A stretch of 7,069 nt of DNA, taken from NCBI GenBank assembly GCA_913009535.1, contig CAJVXR010000075.1, forward strand, positions 1-7,069, written 5' to 3'. Source of the stretch: an uncultured Flavobacteriales bacterium. GTDB taxonomy: Bacteria > Bacteroidota > Bacteroidia > Flavobacteriales > Flavobacteriaceae. Every line of letters begins with the position of its first letter. The stretch's first letter is position 1. The translations under genes were made by a program, and so were the position numbers. Below, in pieces: positions 1-6,674 of the stretch. The notes below the pieces were generated by a model that saw nothing but the letters and a program-made list of their open reading frames with translations, was not told where the DNA came from and did no database searches.

Positions 1-569
1 TAAAAATCAAATTCGGATCAGCATGGCCAGGAGAAAACAAAGATAATGAGATAGTGTCTATTCCGGGTTTAAGAGGTCGTGATCCTAAAGAAATAACGCT
101 CAAAAATCTTTCTAAAATTATTCATGCACGAGTAGTAGAGATAATTGAGCAGGTTTATGTAGAAATAAAAAACTACGGACATGAAGAGCAGAAGAAAAAA
201 TTAATTGCTGGGATTGTATTAACAGGTGGAGGAAGTCAATTAAAGCACTTGAAGCAATTGGTGGAATATATCACAGGAATGGATACTAGAGTTGGATATC
301 CAAATGAACATTTAGCAGGAGATAGTGATAAAGAAATCACTAGCCCGCTATTTGCAACTTCAGTAGGATTAGTAATGGATGGATTACAAAGAATAGAAAA
401 GCAAAACCAAGAAAATATCGATGAGGAATCTATTGAAGATGGTATATCAGATAATATTGAAAATAAAGAATCTGAGATTAAAAAACCTCCAAAACCCAAG
501 ATACCAAAAAAATCATTTTTAGATGATTTGACAGATAGATTAAAAGACTTTTTAGATAACGCAGAATAA
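1..569 (+). CDS. ftsA: Cell division protein FtsA, C-terminal part (5' end outside window)
   Basis: FtsA is an actin-like ATPase that polymerises at the inner membrane and anchors FtsZ filaments to it. The reading frame is open from base 3, so this is the tail of a longer gene; the GTG at 54 is an internal Val codon, not a start, because family-like sequence (KFGSAW, then ENKDNEIVSIPGLRGR) continues through it. About 188 residues are visible. VLTGGGSQLKHL (about visible residues 72-83) is the nucleotide-binding glycine motif of the actin fold, followed by GMDTRVGYPNEHLAG and the end of the fold near MDGLQRI. A variable acidic linker, a Pro/Lys stretch (KKPPKPKIPKK) and a predicted amphipathic helix (FLDDLTDRLKDFLDNAE) finish the protein; by analogy with other FtsA proteins the helix is the membrane-targeting segment. 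The stop lies 16 nt before ftsZ, so the two are probably co-transcribed. The missing N-terminal part, including the 1C domain, cannot be judged. Confidence 0.95.
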   Translation, partial: KIKFGSAWPGENKDNEIVSIPGLRGRDPKEITLKNLSKIIHARVVEIIEQVYVEIKNYGHEEQKKKLIAGIVLTGGGSQLKHLKQLVEYITGMDTRVGYPNEHLAGDSDKEITSPLFATSVGLVMDGLQRIEKQNQENIDEESIEDGISDNIENKESEIKKPPKPKIPKKSFLDDLTDRLKDFLDNAE

Positions 570-585
570 TAAAAAAATTAAAAAA

Positions 586-2493
586 ATGAACGATAATTTA
601 GACTTAGGAATAGCATTTGATTTACCGAAAAATCAATCTAATGTAATTAAGGTTATTGGAGTTGGTGGAGGTGGAAGTAATGCCATAAACCATATGCACA
701 AGCAAGGAATTAAAGGAGTAGATTTTGTCATCTGTAACACAGATGCACAGGCTCTTAATACTAGTGGAGTTCCAAATAAAATTCAACTTGGTATTAATTT
801 AACAGAAGGATTAGGAGCAGGTGCCAATCCTGAAATCGGATCTAAAGCAGCTATTGAAAGTGCGGAGGATATTAAAAACATGTTAAATGTAAATACTAAA
901 ATGGTTTTTATAACTGCTGGAATGGGTGGTGGAACCGGTACTGGAGCTGCTCCTGTAATAGCACAAATGGCCAAAGAAATGGATATACTAACCGTTGGGA
1001 TAGTTACAATGCCATTTAGTTTTGAAGGTAAGATAAGAAATGATCAAGCTCAGATTGGTATCGAAACCCTTAGAGAACATGTGGATTCTCTTGTAGTAAT
1101 TAACAACAATAAATTACGTGATGTTTATGGAAACCTAGGTTTTAAAGCAGGTTTTGCTAAAGCAGATGAAGTATTATCTACTGCATCTAAAGGGATAGCT
1201 GAAGTAATAACACATCATTATACTCAAAACATAGATTTACGTGATGCTAAAACAGTCCTTAGTAATAGTGGTACTGCTATTATGGGCTCTGCAACATCGT
1301 CGGGGAGTAATAGAGCACAAGAAGCAATAATGAAAGCTTTAGATTCTCCGCTTTTAAATGATAATAAAATAACTGGAGCTAAAAATGTTCTTCTTTTGAT
1401 TGTTTCTGGAAATGAAGAAATTACAATTGATGAAATTGGAGAAATAAATGATCATATTCAAGAACAGGCTGGTTATGGAGCAAATATTATAATGGGTGTT
1501 GGAGATGATAGTTTACTGGAAGATTCTATCTCTGTAACAATTATTGCAACTGGTTTTAATATCGATCAACAAGATGAAATATCGAATACGGAAGCAAAGA
1601 AAGTAATTCATACTCTAGAAGAGGATAATGGTCTCTTCAGTCAAAAAAGTATACCGCAAGAAAAAAATGAAATTAAATTAGAAAACAAATCTGACGAAAA
1701 AATTGTTCATGTCTTAGAAGAAGATGAATTAATCATTAATGAAGATATACTAGTTACTAATGATAATATAAAAAGTATTGAAGTGGAATCCTATGAGATT
1801 ATCACAAATGAGGTAGCTATAAATGAAGAAGAGACGAGTTTAATTCAAAATGAAGTTGAAGAAGATAATCAGGAGGATTTTTCTCCAACATTTGATTGGT
1901 CTTTATTTGATGATACATCAACAACAGAAGTAGAAAATAGTGAAGAGTTAATAGAATCTGAAATAAAAGAGGAGCCAATTATTGACGTAAATGAAATTGA
2001 GGTAGTTGATTATATTGAACTAGTTAGCACAGAAGAGTCAAATTCAGAGGGAGAAGTGATCCATGAATTAAGTGACCACATTGTTATAGAACCACTCTTA
2101 AAAGAAAACAGCGAAGATTTTGAGATGGATGTACTGATTGAAGAGGAATCTAATATGGAATTAATAAAAAAAGATAATAAGGTTGAGAATGAAACAATAG
2201 TTTCTTTAAAAGATGAAAAACTAATTGATCCATTAAATAGCCCAATAGCTGATTTACAGCTGCAAAGGTCTAAAGAAAGAAGACTTAAAATGAAGGAATT
2301 TAACTATAAGTTTAATAACTCAAAAATTGATGATATTGAAAAAGAACCAGCGTATAAAAGGTTAGGAATTGATTTAGAAGAGGTAAGTCATTCATCCGAA
2401 AATAACGAATCTAGGTTAACTTTAAATTTAGATGAAAATGATGATATACAATTAAGAACGAATAATTCGTTCTTACATGACAACGTAGATTAA
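586..2493 (+). CDS. ftsZ: Cell division GTPase FtsZ with long acidic linker
   Basis: FtsZ is the tubulin homologue that assembles the cytoplasmic Z-ring and recruits the divisome. The GTPase domain spans about residues 18-195: GVGGGGSNAINHM (26-37), NTDAQAL (51-57) and the tubulin signature GGGTGTG (114-120). The synergy loop NIDLRD (215-220) carries Asp217 and Asp220, which by alignment are the acidic residues that complete the GTP site of the next subunit. The second domain ends near ATGF (321-324). Residues from about 330 to 555 form a very Glu/Asp-rich, probably disordered linker. A basic patch follows (RSKERRLKMKEFNYKF, 561-576), then EKEPAYKRLGIDL (585-597) and the tail LRTNNSFLHDNVD (623-635). 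At 635 residues it is much longer than E. coli FtsZ (383), the excess being linker and tail, as is usual in Flavobacteriia. The ATG follows an A-rich leader without a Shine-Dalgarno sequence. It lies between ftsA and the GatB/YqeY gene. Confidence 0.98.
   Translation: MNDNLDLGIAFDLPKNQSNVIKVIGVGGGGSNAINHMHKQGIKGVDFVICNTDAQALNTSGVPNKIQLGINLTEGLGAGANPEIGSKAAIESAEDIKNMLNVNTKMVFITAGMGGGTGTGAAPVIAQMAKEMDILTVGIVTMPFSFEGKIRNDQAQIGIETLREHVDSLVVINNNKLRDVYGNLGFKAGFAKADEVLSTASKGIAEVITHHYTQNIDLRDAKTVLSNSGTAIMGSATSSGSNRAQEAIMKALDSPLLNDNKITGAKNVLLLIVSGNEEITIDEIGEINDHIQEQAGYGANIIMGVGDDSLLEDSISVTIIATGFNIDQQDEISNTEAKKVIHTLEEDNGLFSQKSIPQEKNEIKLENKSDEKIVHVLEEDELIINEDILVTNDNIKSIEVESYEIITNEVAINEEETSLIQNEVEEDNQEDFSPTFDWSLFDDTSTTEVENSEELIESEIKEEPIIDVNEIEVVDYIELVSTEESNSEGEVIHELSDHIVIEPLLKENSEDFEMDVLIEEESNMELIKKDNKVENETIVSLKDEKLIDPLNSPIADLQLQRSKERRLKMKEFNYKFNNSKIDDIEKEPAYKRLGIDLEEVSHSSENNESRLTLNLDENDDIQLRTNNSFLHDNVD
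2453..2475 (+). repeat. Perfect 10-bp inverted repeat (hairpin) in the last codons of ftsZ
   Basis: TAAGAACGAA (2453-2462) and TTCGTTCTTA (2466-2475) are exact reverse complements separated by the 3-nt loop TAA. The stem is built from ftsZ codons for residues 623-630, 43 nt before the start of the next gene. No T-run follows, so it does not look like a standard intrinsic terminator. It could be an mRNA structure that affects processing or stability between ftsZ and the downstream gene, or a chance result of the conserved tail codons. The structure is read directly; any function is inference. Confidence 0.6.
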
Positions 2494-2517
2494 TAATAGT
2501 TATAAAATAATTACATT

Positions 2518-2967
2518 ATGAGTTTAGAACAAGATATTATGAGTGCTATGAAAGATGCTATGAGATCCAAGGATCAAGTAGCACTAAGAGCATTAAGAGC
2601 AGTTAAGTCTGCATTAATTATTCAAAAAACAGAAGTAGGAAGTTCTTCTGAAATGAGCGATAAAGACGAAATGAAGTTACTTCAAAAGTTAGTAAAGCAA
2701 AGAAGAGATAGTGCCGATATATTTAGTAAACAAAATAGAGAAGATTTAGCTAAACCAGAATTAGAAGAAGTAGAAGTTATTAGTAAATTTTTACCTGCTG
2801 CAATGTCAGAATCTGAAATTGAGTCTGTTGTTAAAGAAACTATCGCCAGTTTGGGAGCTGAAGGCATGAAAGATATGGGTAAAGTAATGGGTGTTGTTTC
2901 TGGCAAGTTAGCAGGTAAAGCCGATGGCAAAACCATCTCAATTTTGGTTAGAAGTAATTTAAGTTAA
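2518..2967 (+). CDS. yqeY: GatB/YqeY domain-containing protein
   Basis: This 149-residue soluble protein matches the YqeY family over its whole length, which is normally close to 150 residues. The N-terminal half is a helical region with MSLEQDIMSAMKDAMRSKD, LRAVKSAL, KLLQKLVKQRRDSADIF and EEVEVISKFLPAAMSE as typical segments. The C-terminal part (about residues 98-149), with the GMKDMGKVMG and KLAGKADGKTIS segments, resembles the tail domain of GatB, the amidotransferase subunit that acts on misacylated tRNA. The domain is therefore suspected to bind tRNA, but the cellular role of stand-alone YqeY proteins is not established and nothing here settles it. No signal peptide or membrane segment is visible. 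It begins 24 nt after ftsZ, an arrangement common in Bacteroidota, and ends 3 nt before the aminotransferase gene, which suggests one transcript. The start follows an AT-rich leader with no Shine-Dalgarno motif. Confidence 0.93.
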   Translation: MSLEQDIMSAMKDAMRSKDQVALRALRAVKSALIIQKTEVGSSSEMSDKDEMKLLQKLVKQRRDSADIFSKQNREDLAKPELEEVEVISKFLPAAMSESEIESVVKETIASLGAEGMKDMGKVMGVVSGKLAGKADGKTISILVRSNLS

Positions 2968-2970
2968 AAG

Positions 2971-4104
2971 ATGAGTAAAAATAAGGTTCCGATGGTTGAT
3001 TTGATTGGTCAGTATAAAAAAATTAAAGACCAAATAGATCAAAGTATTATTAAATCTTTAGAAACCGGTAAGTTCATAAACGGCTCCATAGTTAAAGAAT
3101 TTAGCAATAACCTATCTAAATATTTAAATGTTAAACATGTTATTCCCTGCGCTAATGGCACGGATGCACTTCAAATTGCGTTCATGGCTTTAGGTCTTAA
3201 ACCAGGAGATGAAATCATATGCCCGTCATGGACTTATATATCCACTGCTGAAGCGGCTAGCCTTTTGGGAGTTAAACCCGTTTTTTGTGATGTCGATTTG
3301 ACTACTTTTAATATGACAGCTAAAAATATTGAACAATTAATAAATAAGAAAACTAAAGCTATCGTTCCTGTTCATTTATATGGCCAGTCCTGTGATATGG
3401 AACCGATAGTTGAGTTAGCAAAAAAACATAATTTAAAAATAATTGAAGATAATGCTCAAGCAATAGGTTGTGAGTATACTTTTTCGAATGGAGATAAAAT
3501 GTTTACAGGTACTATGGGGGATATCGGTACTACCTCTTTTTATCCTACTAAGAATTTAGGTGCATATGGAGATGGTGGGGCAATTTTCACTAGTAATGAT
3601 AAGTTAGCTAAAAGGATAAAAATGATTGCTAATCATGGACAGTCAAAACAATATCAACACAAGACTATTGGATGTAATTCTAGATTAGATTCTATTCAGG
3701 CGGAAGTATTAAATATCAAATTAAAGTATTTAGACAACTATAATAAAGCTAGAAATCAAATGGCTGAGAATTATAACAAAGCATTTAGTGCTGTTGAACA
3801 ATTACATACTCCTGCGTTAAATAAAAACTCTACTCATGTTTACCATCAGTATACTTTGAGAATTCATCCACTTTATAGAGATCCTTTAATAGCATATCTG
3901 AATGGAAAAGGAATTCCTAACAGAATTTATTATCCAATTCCTTTACATAAGCAAAAAGTGTTTTCAAAAATTGTAGATTCAAATTGTAATCTTCCCAACA
4001 CAAACTTATTATCAGCTACTTGTTTGTCATTGCCCATACATACGGAAATTGAAAACTCTTCTCAAGATTTTATTATTGAAACAGTGTTAGATTTCTTTAA
4101 ATGA
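2971..4104 (+). CDS. DegT/DnrJ/EryC1/StrS family sugar aminotransferase
   Basis: This is a cytoplasmic PLP-dependent aminotransferase that converts a keto group of a nucleotide sugar into an amine. At 377 residues it has normal family length. Visible motifs are CANGTDALQIA (60-70; cofactor phosphate contacts), EDNAQAIG (159-166) with Asp160 positioned to bind the pyridine nitrogen, SFYPTKNLGAYGDGGA (189-204) with the Schiff-base Lys194, NSRLDSIQAEVL (236-247), and HQYTLR and YYPIPLHKQ (292-297, 320-328) in the small domain. The pattern resembles WbpE/WlbC-type enzymes, which aminate UDP-3-keto-N-acetylglucosaminuronate, but the substrate cannot be read from sequence and no partner dehydrogenase is in the window, so no symbol is given. 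It starts 3 nt after the GatB/YqeY gene, and its TGA overlaps the epimerase ATG, implying translational coupling and a shared pathway with that epimerase, probably for a surface polysaccharide or glycan. Confidence 0.93.
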   Translation: MSKNKVPMVDLIGQYKKIKDQIDQSIIKSLETGKFINGSIVKEFSNNLSKYLNVKHVIPCANGTDALQIAFMALGLKPGDEIICPSWTYISTAEAASLLGVKPVFCDVDLTTFNMTAKNIEQLINKKTKAIVPVHLYGQSCDMEPIVELAKKHNLKIIEDNAQAIGCEYTFSNGDKMFTGTMGDIGTTSFYPTKNLGAYGDGGAIFTSNDKLAKRIKMIANHGQSKQYQHKTIGCNSRLDSIQAEVLNIKLKYLDNYNKARNQMAENYNKAFSAVEQLHTPALNKNSTHVYHQYTLRIHPLYRDPLIAYLNGKGIPNRIYYPIPLHKQKVFSKIVDSNCNLPNTNLLSATCLSLPIHTEIENSSQDFIIETVLDFFK

Positions 4105-5099
4105 AAAGAAAAGATATTTTAGTTACCGGGGGAGCAGGTTATATTGGCTCTCATACTATTGTAGAGTTATATAATTCTGGTTACAGGCCAATTATAGTGG
4201 ATGACTTATCGAATACTTCATTAAATAATATAAGCGGAATAGAAAAAATAATTGGGGATAAAATTTCTTTTTATAAGATTGACTGTACTAATGAAGAGAA
4301 GATGAATGAGCTTTTTAAAAAGGAAATAAATATTGAAGGGGTTATACATTTTGCTGCATTTAAATCGGTTGAAGAGTCTGTAAGGGAGCCAAAAAAATAT
4401 TATGAAAATAATATTGGATCATTGCAGGTTTTATTAAAAATTATGAAAAAGTATACGGTCCGTAATATTATTTTTTCATCCTCTTGTACAGTATATGGGA
4501 GTCCAGATATTTTACCCGTTAGTGAACTAGCACCCTTTAAAAAAGCAGAATCTCCATATGGTGAGACCAAACAATTGTGTGAAAAATTAATTGATGAAGT
4601 AGATTTAAATAGTATATCTCTTCGGTATTTTAACCCTGTGGGTTCTCACGAAACTTGTTTAATTGGGGATTGCTCTGCAGATAAGCCAAATAATCTTGTA
4701 CCGATCATATGTGAAGTAGCCAGTGGTAAAAGAAATACTATGCAAATATTTGGTAATGATTATAATACAATTGATGGAACCTGTGTAAGGGATTATATAC
4801 ATGTTGTGGATTTAGCCAGAGCACATGTAAGTGCACTTGATCATATTTTAAAATCAAAAACTATTAAAACTGCTTATAATATTGGAGTTGGTAAGGGAGT
4901 TAGTGTTCAAGAAGTGGTAGACTCATTTGAACAAACTAATGATATAAAAATCTCTTATAAAATTGGTCCAAGAAGAGCTGGAGATGTAGAAGAAATCTAT
5001 TCAGATAATACTAAAATTAATAAAGAACTTAAATGGTTTCCACTAATGAGTTTTCAGTCTGCATTAAAGACTGCTTGGATATGGGAAAAAAATAAATAA
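4101..5099 (+). CDS. galE: UDP-glucose 4-epimerase (GalE-type)
   Basis: GalE interconverts UDP-glucose and UDP-galactose, or their N-acetyl forms, through a 4-keto intermediate using tightly bound NAD. It is an extended SDR protein of 332 residues, close to the family norm of about 338. The Rossmann NAD motif is GGAGYIG (10-16), with VDDLSN (33-38) at the adenosine-binding end. SSSCTVYG (126-133) holds the catalytic Ser128, and YGETK (153-157) holds the Tyr153/Lys157 pair. RYFNPVGSH (175-183) and RRAGD (291-295) are UDP-sugar contacts, and RDYIHVVDLA (230-239) is also characteristic. Ile299 occupies the position of E. coli Tyr299, the gate residue that limits the substrate pocket. It overlaps the aminotransferase gene by 4 nt (ATGA), so the two should be co-translated. 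Galactose-catabolism partners are absent, so a role in making glycan precursors is more likely. Some related SDR enzymes are hard to tell apart, but the motifs fit GalE well. Confidence 0.9.
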   Translation: MKRKDILVTGGAGYIGSHTIVELYNSGYRPIIVDDLSNTSLNNISGIEKIIGDKISFYKIDCTNEEKMNELFKKEINIEGVIHFAAFKSVEESVREPKKYYENNIGSLQVLLKIMKKYTVRNIIFSSSCTVYGSPDILPVSELAPFKKAESPYGETKQLCEKLIDEVDLNSISLRYFNPVGSHETCLIGDCSADKPNNLVPIICEVASGKRNTMQIFGNDYNTIDGTCVRDYIHVVDLARAHVSALDHILKSKTIKTAYNIGVGKGVSVQEVVDSFEQTNDIKISYKIGPRRAGDVEEIYSDNTKINKELKWFPLMSFQSALKTAWIWEKNK

Positions 5100-5121
5100 T
5101 TATTCTCTTCAATAAATACTT

Positions 5122-5155
5122 TTTGATAGATTATCTCGTTTGTTTATTATATTCG
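5122..5155 (+). promoter_or_regulatory. Possible Bacteroidota-type promoter upstream of cysC
   Basis: The 78-nt gap between galE and cysC (5100-5177) is the largest in the window. It contains TTTG (5122-5125) and, after a 22-nt spacer, TATATTCG (5148-5155), which matches the Bacteroidota -7 consensus TAnnTTTG except for one base. This spacing is within the range described for that promoter class. Transcription would start shortly after 5155, leaving only a short leader before the cysC start at 5178. In such AT-rich DNA a near match can arise by chance, so this is tentative. Confidence 0.3.
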
Positions 5156-5177
5156 TGATTTCTAATTAAATTCAATC

Positions 5178-5771
5178 TTGAAAAACTTAAAAGAATACAA
5201 TTTTACAATAGATAAAAAGTCTAGAAATAATTTAAATAAACACGACTCTTTTGTTGTTTGGTTTACGGGACTTTCAGGTTCTGGGAAATCTACTATTTGT
5301 AATAGTTTAGAGGTAAAATTAAATAAAAGGGGAGTAAATACTTTTACTCTTGATGGAGATAGTGTTCGAAATGGTTTAAATAAAGATTTAAGTTTCTCTA
5401 ATGAGGATAGGTCTGAGAATATTAGAAGAGTAGCGGAGGTTTCAAAATTATTCATTGATGCTGGTGTAGTAGTCTTAACTTCATTTATTTCTCCTTTTGA
5501 AAAAGATAGAAATTTAGCTAGAGAAATAATTGGTGATAATAATTTTTTGGAAATATTTATAAACACCAGTTTAGAAACTTGTATACATAGAGATGTTAAA
5601 GGCCTATATGCTAAATCTAAATCAGGTGAATTAAATGATATGACTGGTATTAACTCTATTTATGAAGCACCTAAATCACCTATGATTGAAATCAAAGAAA
5701 ATTTCGAGCTTGATCAGTCGGTTAAAATGATATTTAATTTAATAGAAAATAAATTAAAACTTAATGATTAA
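5178..5771 (+). CDS. cysC: Adenylyl-sulfate (APS) kinase CysC
   Basis: CysC phosphorylates APS at the 3' position with ATP to give PAPS, the sulfate donor for sulfotransferases and for PAPS reductase. The 197-residue protein has all expected motifs: Walker A GLSGSGKST (31-39), LDGDSVR (58-64), DRSENIRRVAEV (77-88), FISP (103-106) with Ser105 at the position of the E. coli phosphoserine, RDVKGLY (138-144) and TGINSIYEAP (156-165). The start is a TTG at 5178. There is no in-frame ATG before the Walker motif, an in-frame TAA sits at 5163-5165, and from this TTG the N-terminus (KEYNFTIDKKSRNNLNKHDSF) has the length usual for the family. A different non-ATG start within the 12 nt between that stop and TTG cannot be excluded. 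It overlaps cysD by 8 nt, so cysC, cysD and cysN should be expressed together. This is a stand-alone kinase rather than a CysNC fusion. Confidence 0.93.
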   Translation: MKNLKEYNFTIDKKSRNNLNKHDSFVVWFTGLSGSGKSTICNSLEVKLNKRGVNTFTLDGDSVRNGLNKDLSFSNEDRSENIRRVAEVSKLFIDAGVVVLTSFISPFEKDRNLAREIIGDNNFLEIFINTSLETCIHRDVKGLYAKSKSGELNDMTGINSIYEAPKSPMIEIKENFELDQSVKMIFNLIENKLKLND

Positions 5772-6672
5772 TAAGTATTATTTAAATCACATTGAAGAGC
5801 TAGAATCTGAAGCGATTTTTATTTTAAGAGAAGTCGCGTGTAAATTTGATAATCCTGTCTTATTGTTTTCTGGTGGTAAAGACTCTATTGTCTTAACTCA
5901 TTTAGCGAAGAAAGCTTTCTTTCCGGCTCAAATTCCGTTTAAATTCTTACATATTGATACTGGCCATAATTTTCCAGAAACATTAAGTTTTAGGGATGAT
6001 TTGATTTCAAATTTGGGATTGGATTTAATTATAGGTTTAGTCCAAGATAATATTAATAAAGACCCCTCAATTGAAGAGACAGGCGCTAATGCGTCTAGAA
6101 ATTCAATTCAAACTATCACTCTTTTAGAAATGATAGAAAAACACCAAGTAGATGTAGCTATAGGTGGAGCCAGAAGAGATGAGGAGAAGTCAAGAGCAAA
6201 GGAGCGTTTTTTTTCACATAGAAATGAGTTTGGTCAATGGGATCCTAAAAATCAACGACCTGAACTTTGGAGTCTCTTTAATTCTAATAAAAATTATGGA
6301 GAACATTTTAGAGTTTTTCCACTTTCTAATTGGACAGAACTAGATGTGTGGAATTATATTAAGAGAGAAAATTTACAATTGCCTAACCTTTATTATTCTC
6401 ATAAAAGAGAGTGTGTGATAAGAGATAATATGATATTGGCAAATTCTAATTATTTAAACTTAAAAAGTTCCGAAGAAATTAAAGAAATGACTGTACGTTA
6501 TAGAACTTGTGGTGATATGACAATAACAGGAGCTATTGAATCTAGTGCCAGTAATGTTGATGAAGTAATTACTGAAATCAGTCTAATCAATACTACAGAA
6601 AGAGGAACCAGAGCAGATGATAAAAGAAGTGAGTCTGCGATGGAAGACAGAAAAACAACTGGATATTTTTAG
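5764..6672 (+). CDS. cysD: Sulfate adenylyltransferase subunit 2 (ATP sulfurylase, CysD)
   Basis: CysD is the catalytic subunit of the heterodimeric ATP sulfurylase. It joins sulfate to the AMP moiety of ATP to form APS and pyrophosphate, driven by GTP hydrolysis in CysN. The 302 residues equal the usual family length. LLFSGGKDS (33-41) is the PP-loop ATP site, [13 protein letters not shown] (61-73) lies beside it, and [15 protein letters not shown] (134-148) is the conserved basic signature. [12 protein letters not shown] (185-196), [13 protein letters not shown] (245-257) and the terminal KTTGYF complete the pattern; the last region is of the GDMT type, unlike the RTLGC form in E. coli. The ATG lies inside the end of cysC (8-nt overlap), and the N-terminus ([20 protein letters not shown]) fits the family, so the start is well placed. 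cysN follows 2 nt after the TAG. No Shine-Dalgarno sequence is visible. Confidence 0.96.
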   Translation: MINKYYLNHIEELESEAIFILREVACKFDNPVLLFSGGKDSIVLTHLAKKAFFPAQIPFKFLHIDTGHNFPETLSFRDDLISNLGLDLIIGLVQDNINKDPSIEETGANASRNSIQTITLLEMIEKHQVDVAIGGARRDEEKSRAKERFFSHRNEFGQWDPKNQRPELWSLFNSNKNYGEHFRVFPLSNWTELDVWNYIKRENLQLPNLYYSHKRECVIRDNMILANSNYLNLKSSEEIKEMTVRYRTCGDMTITGAIESSASNVDEVITEISLINTTERGTRADDKRSESAMEDRKTTGYF

Positions 6673-6674
6673 TT

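Noticed and set aside
54..56. GTG as a possible start of a short FtsA-like gene
   Set aside because: The frame is open upstream to the window edge and encodes family-like FtsA sequence, so GTG is an internal Val codon of a gene cut by the window.
236..499. Antisense open frame within ftsA
   Set aside because: It lies wholly opposite a clear FtsA coding region, is Ser/Ile/Phe-rich as expected for a mirror frame, and has no recognisable domain. The same applies to the minus-strand frames at 783-974, 2682-2936 and 5162-5566.
1871..1876. AGGAGG inside ftsZ, resembling a strong Shine-Dalgarno sequence
   Set aside because: It encodes part of the linker, no suitable start codon follows at the right distance, and genes here do not use Shine-Dalgarno leaders.
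1907..1921. 6-bp inverted repeat TTGATG/CATCAA with 3-nt loop in ftsZ
   Set aside because: Stems this short are expected by chance in several kilobases of AT-rich DNA, and it lies mid-gene with no supporting context.
4092..4111. TTTCTTT/AAAGAAA pairing that places the galE start codon and the upstream stop in the loop
   Set aside because: Seven pairs with a single G-C is too weak to be convincing, and runs of A and T make such pairings common here.
5095..5104. Palindrome AATAATTATT at the galE stop as a terminator
   Set aside because: It is short, made only of A and T, has no loop and no following T-run.
5117..5125. TACTTTTTG as an alternative -7 promoter element
   Set aside because: It has one base too many for TAnnTTTG, and no well-placed TTG was seen upstream; the pair at 5122-5155 fits better.
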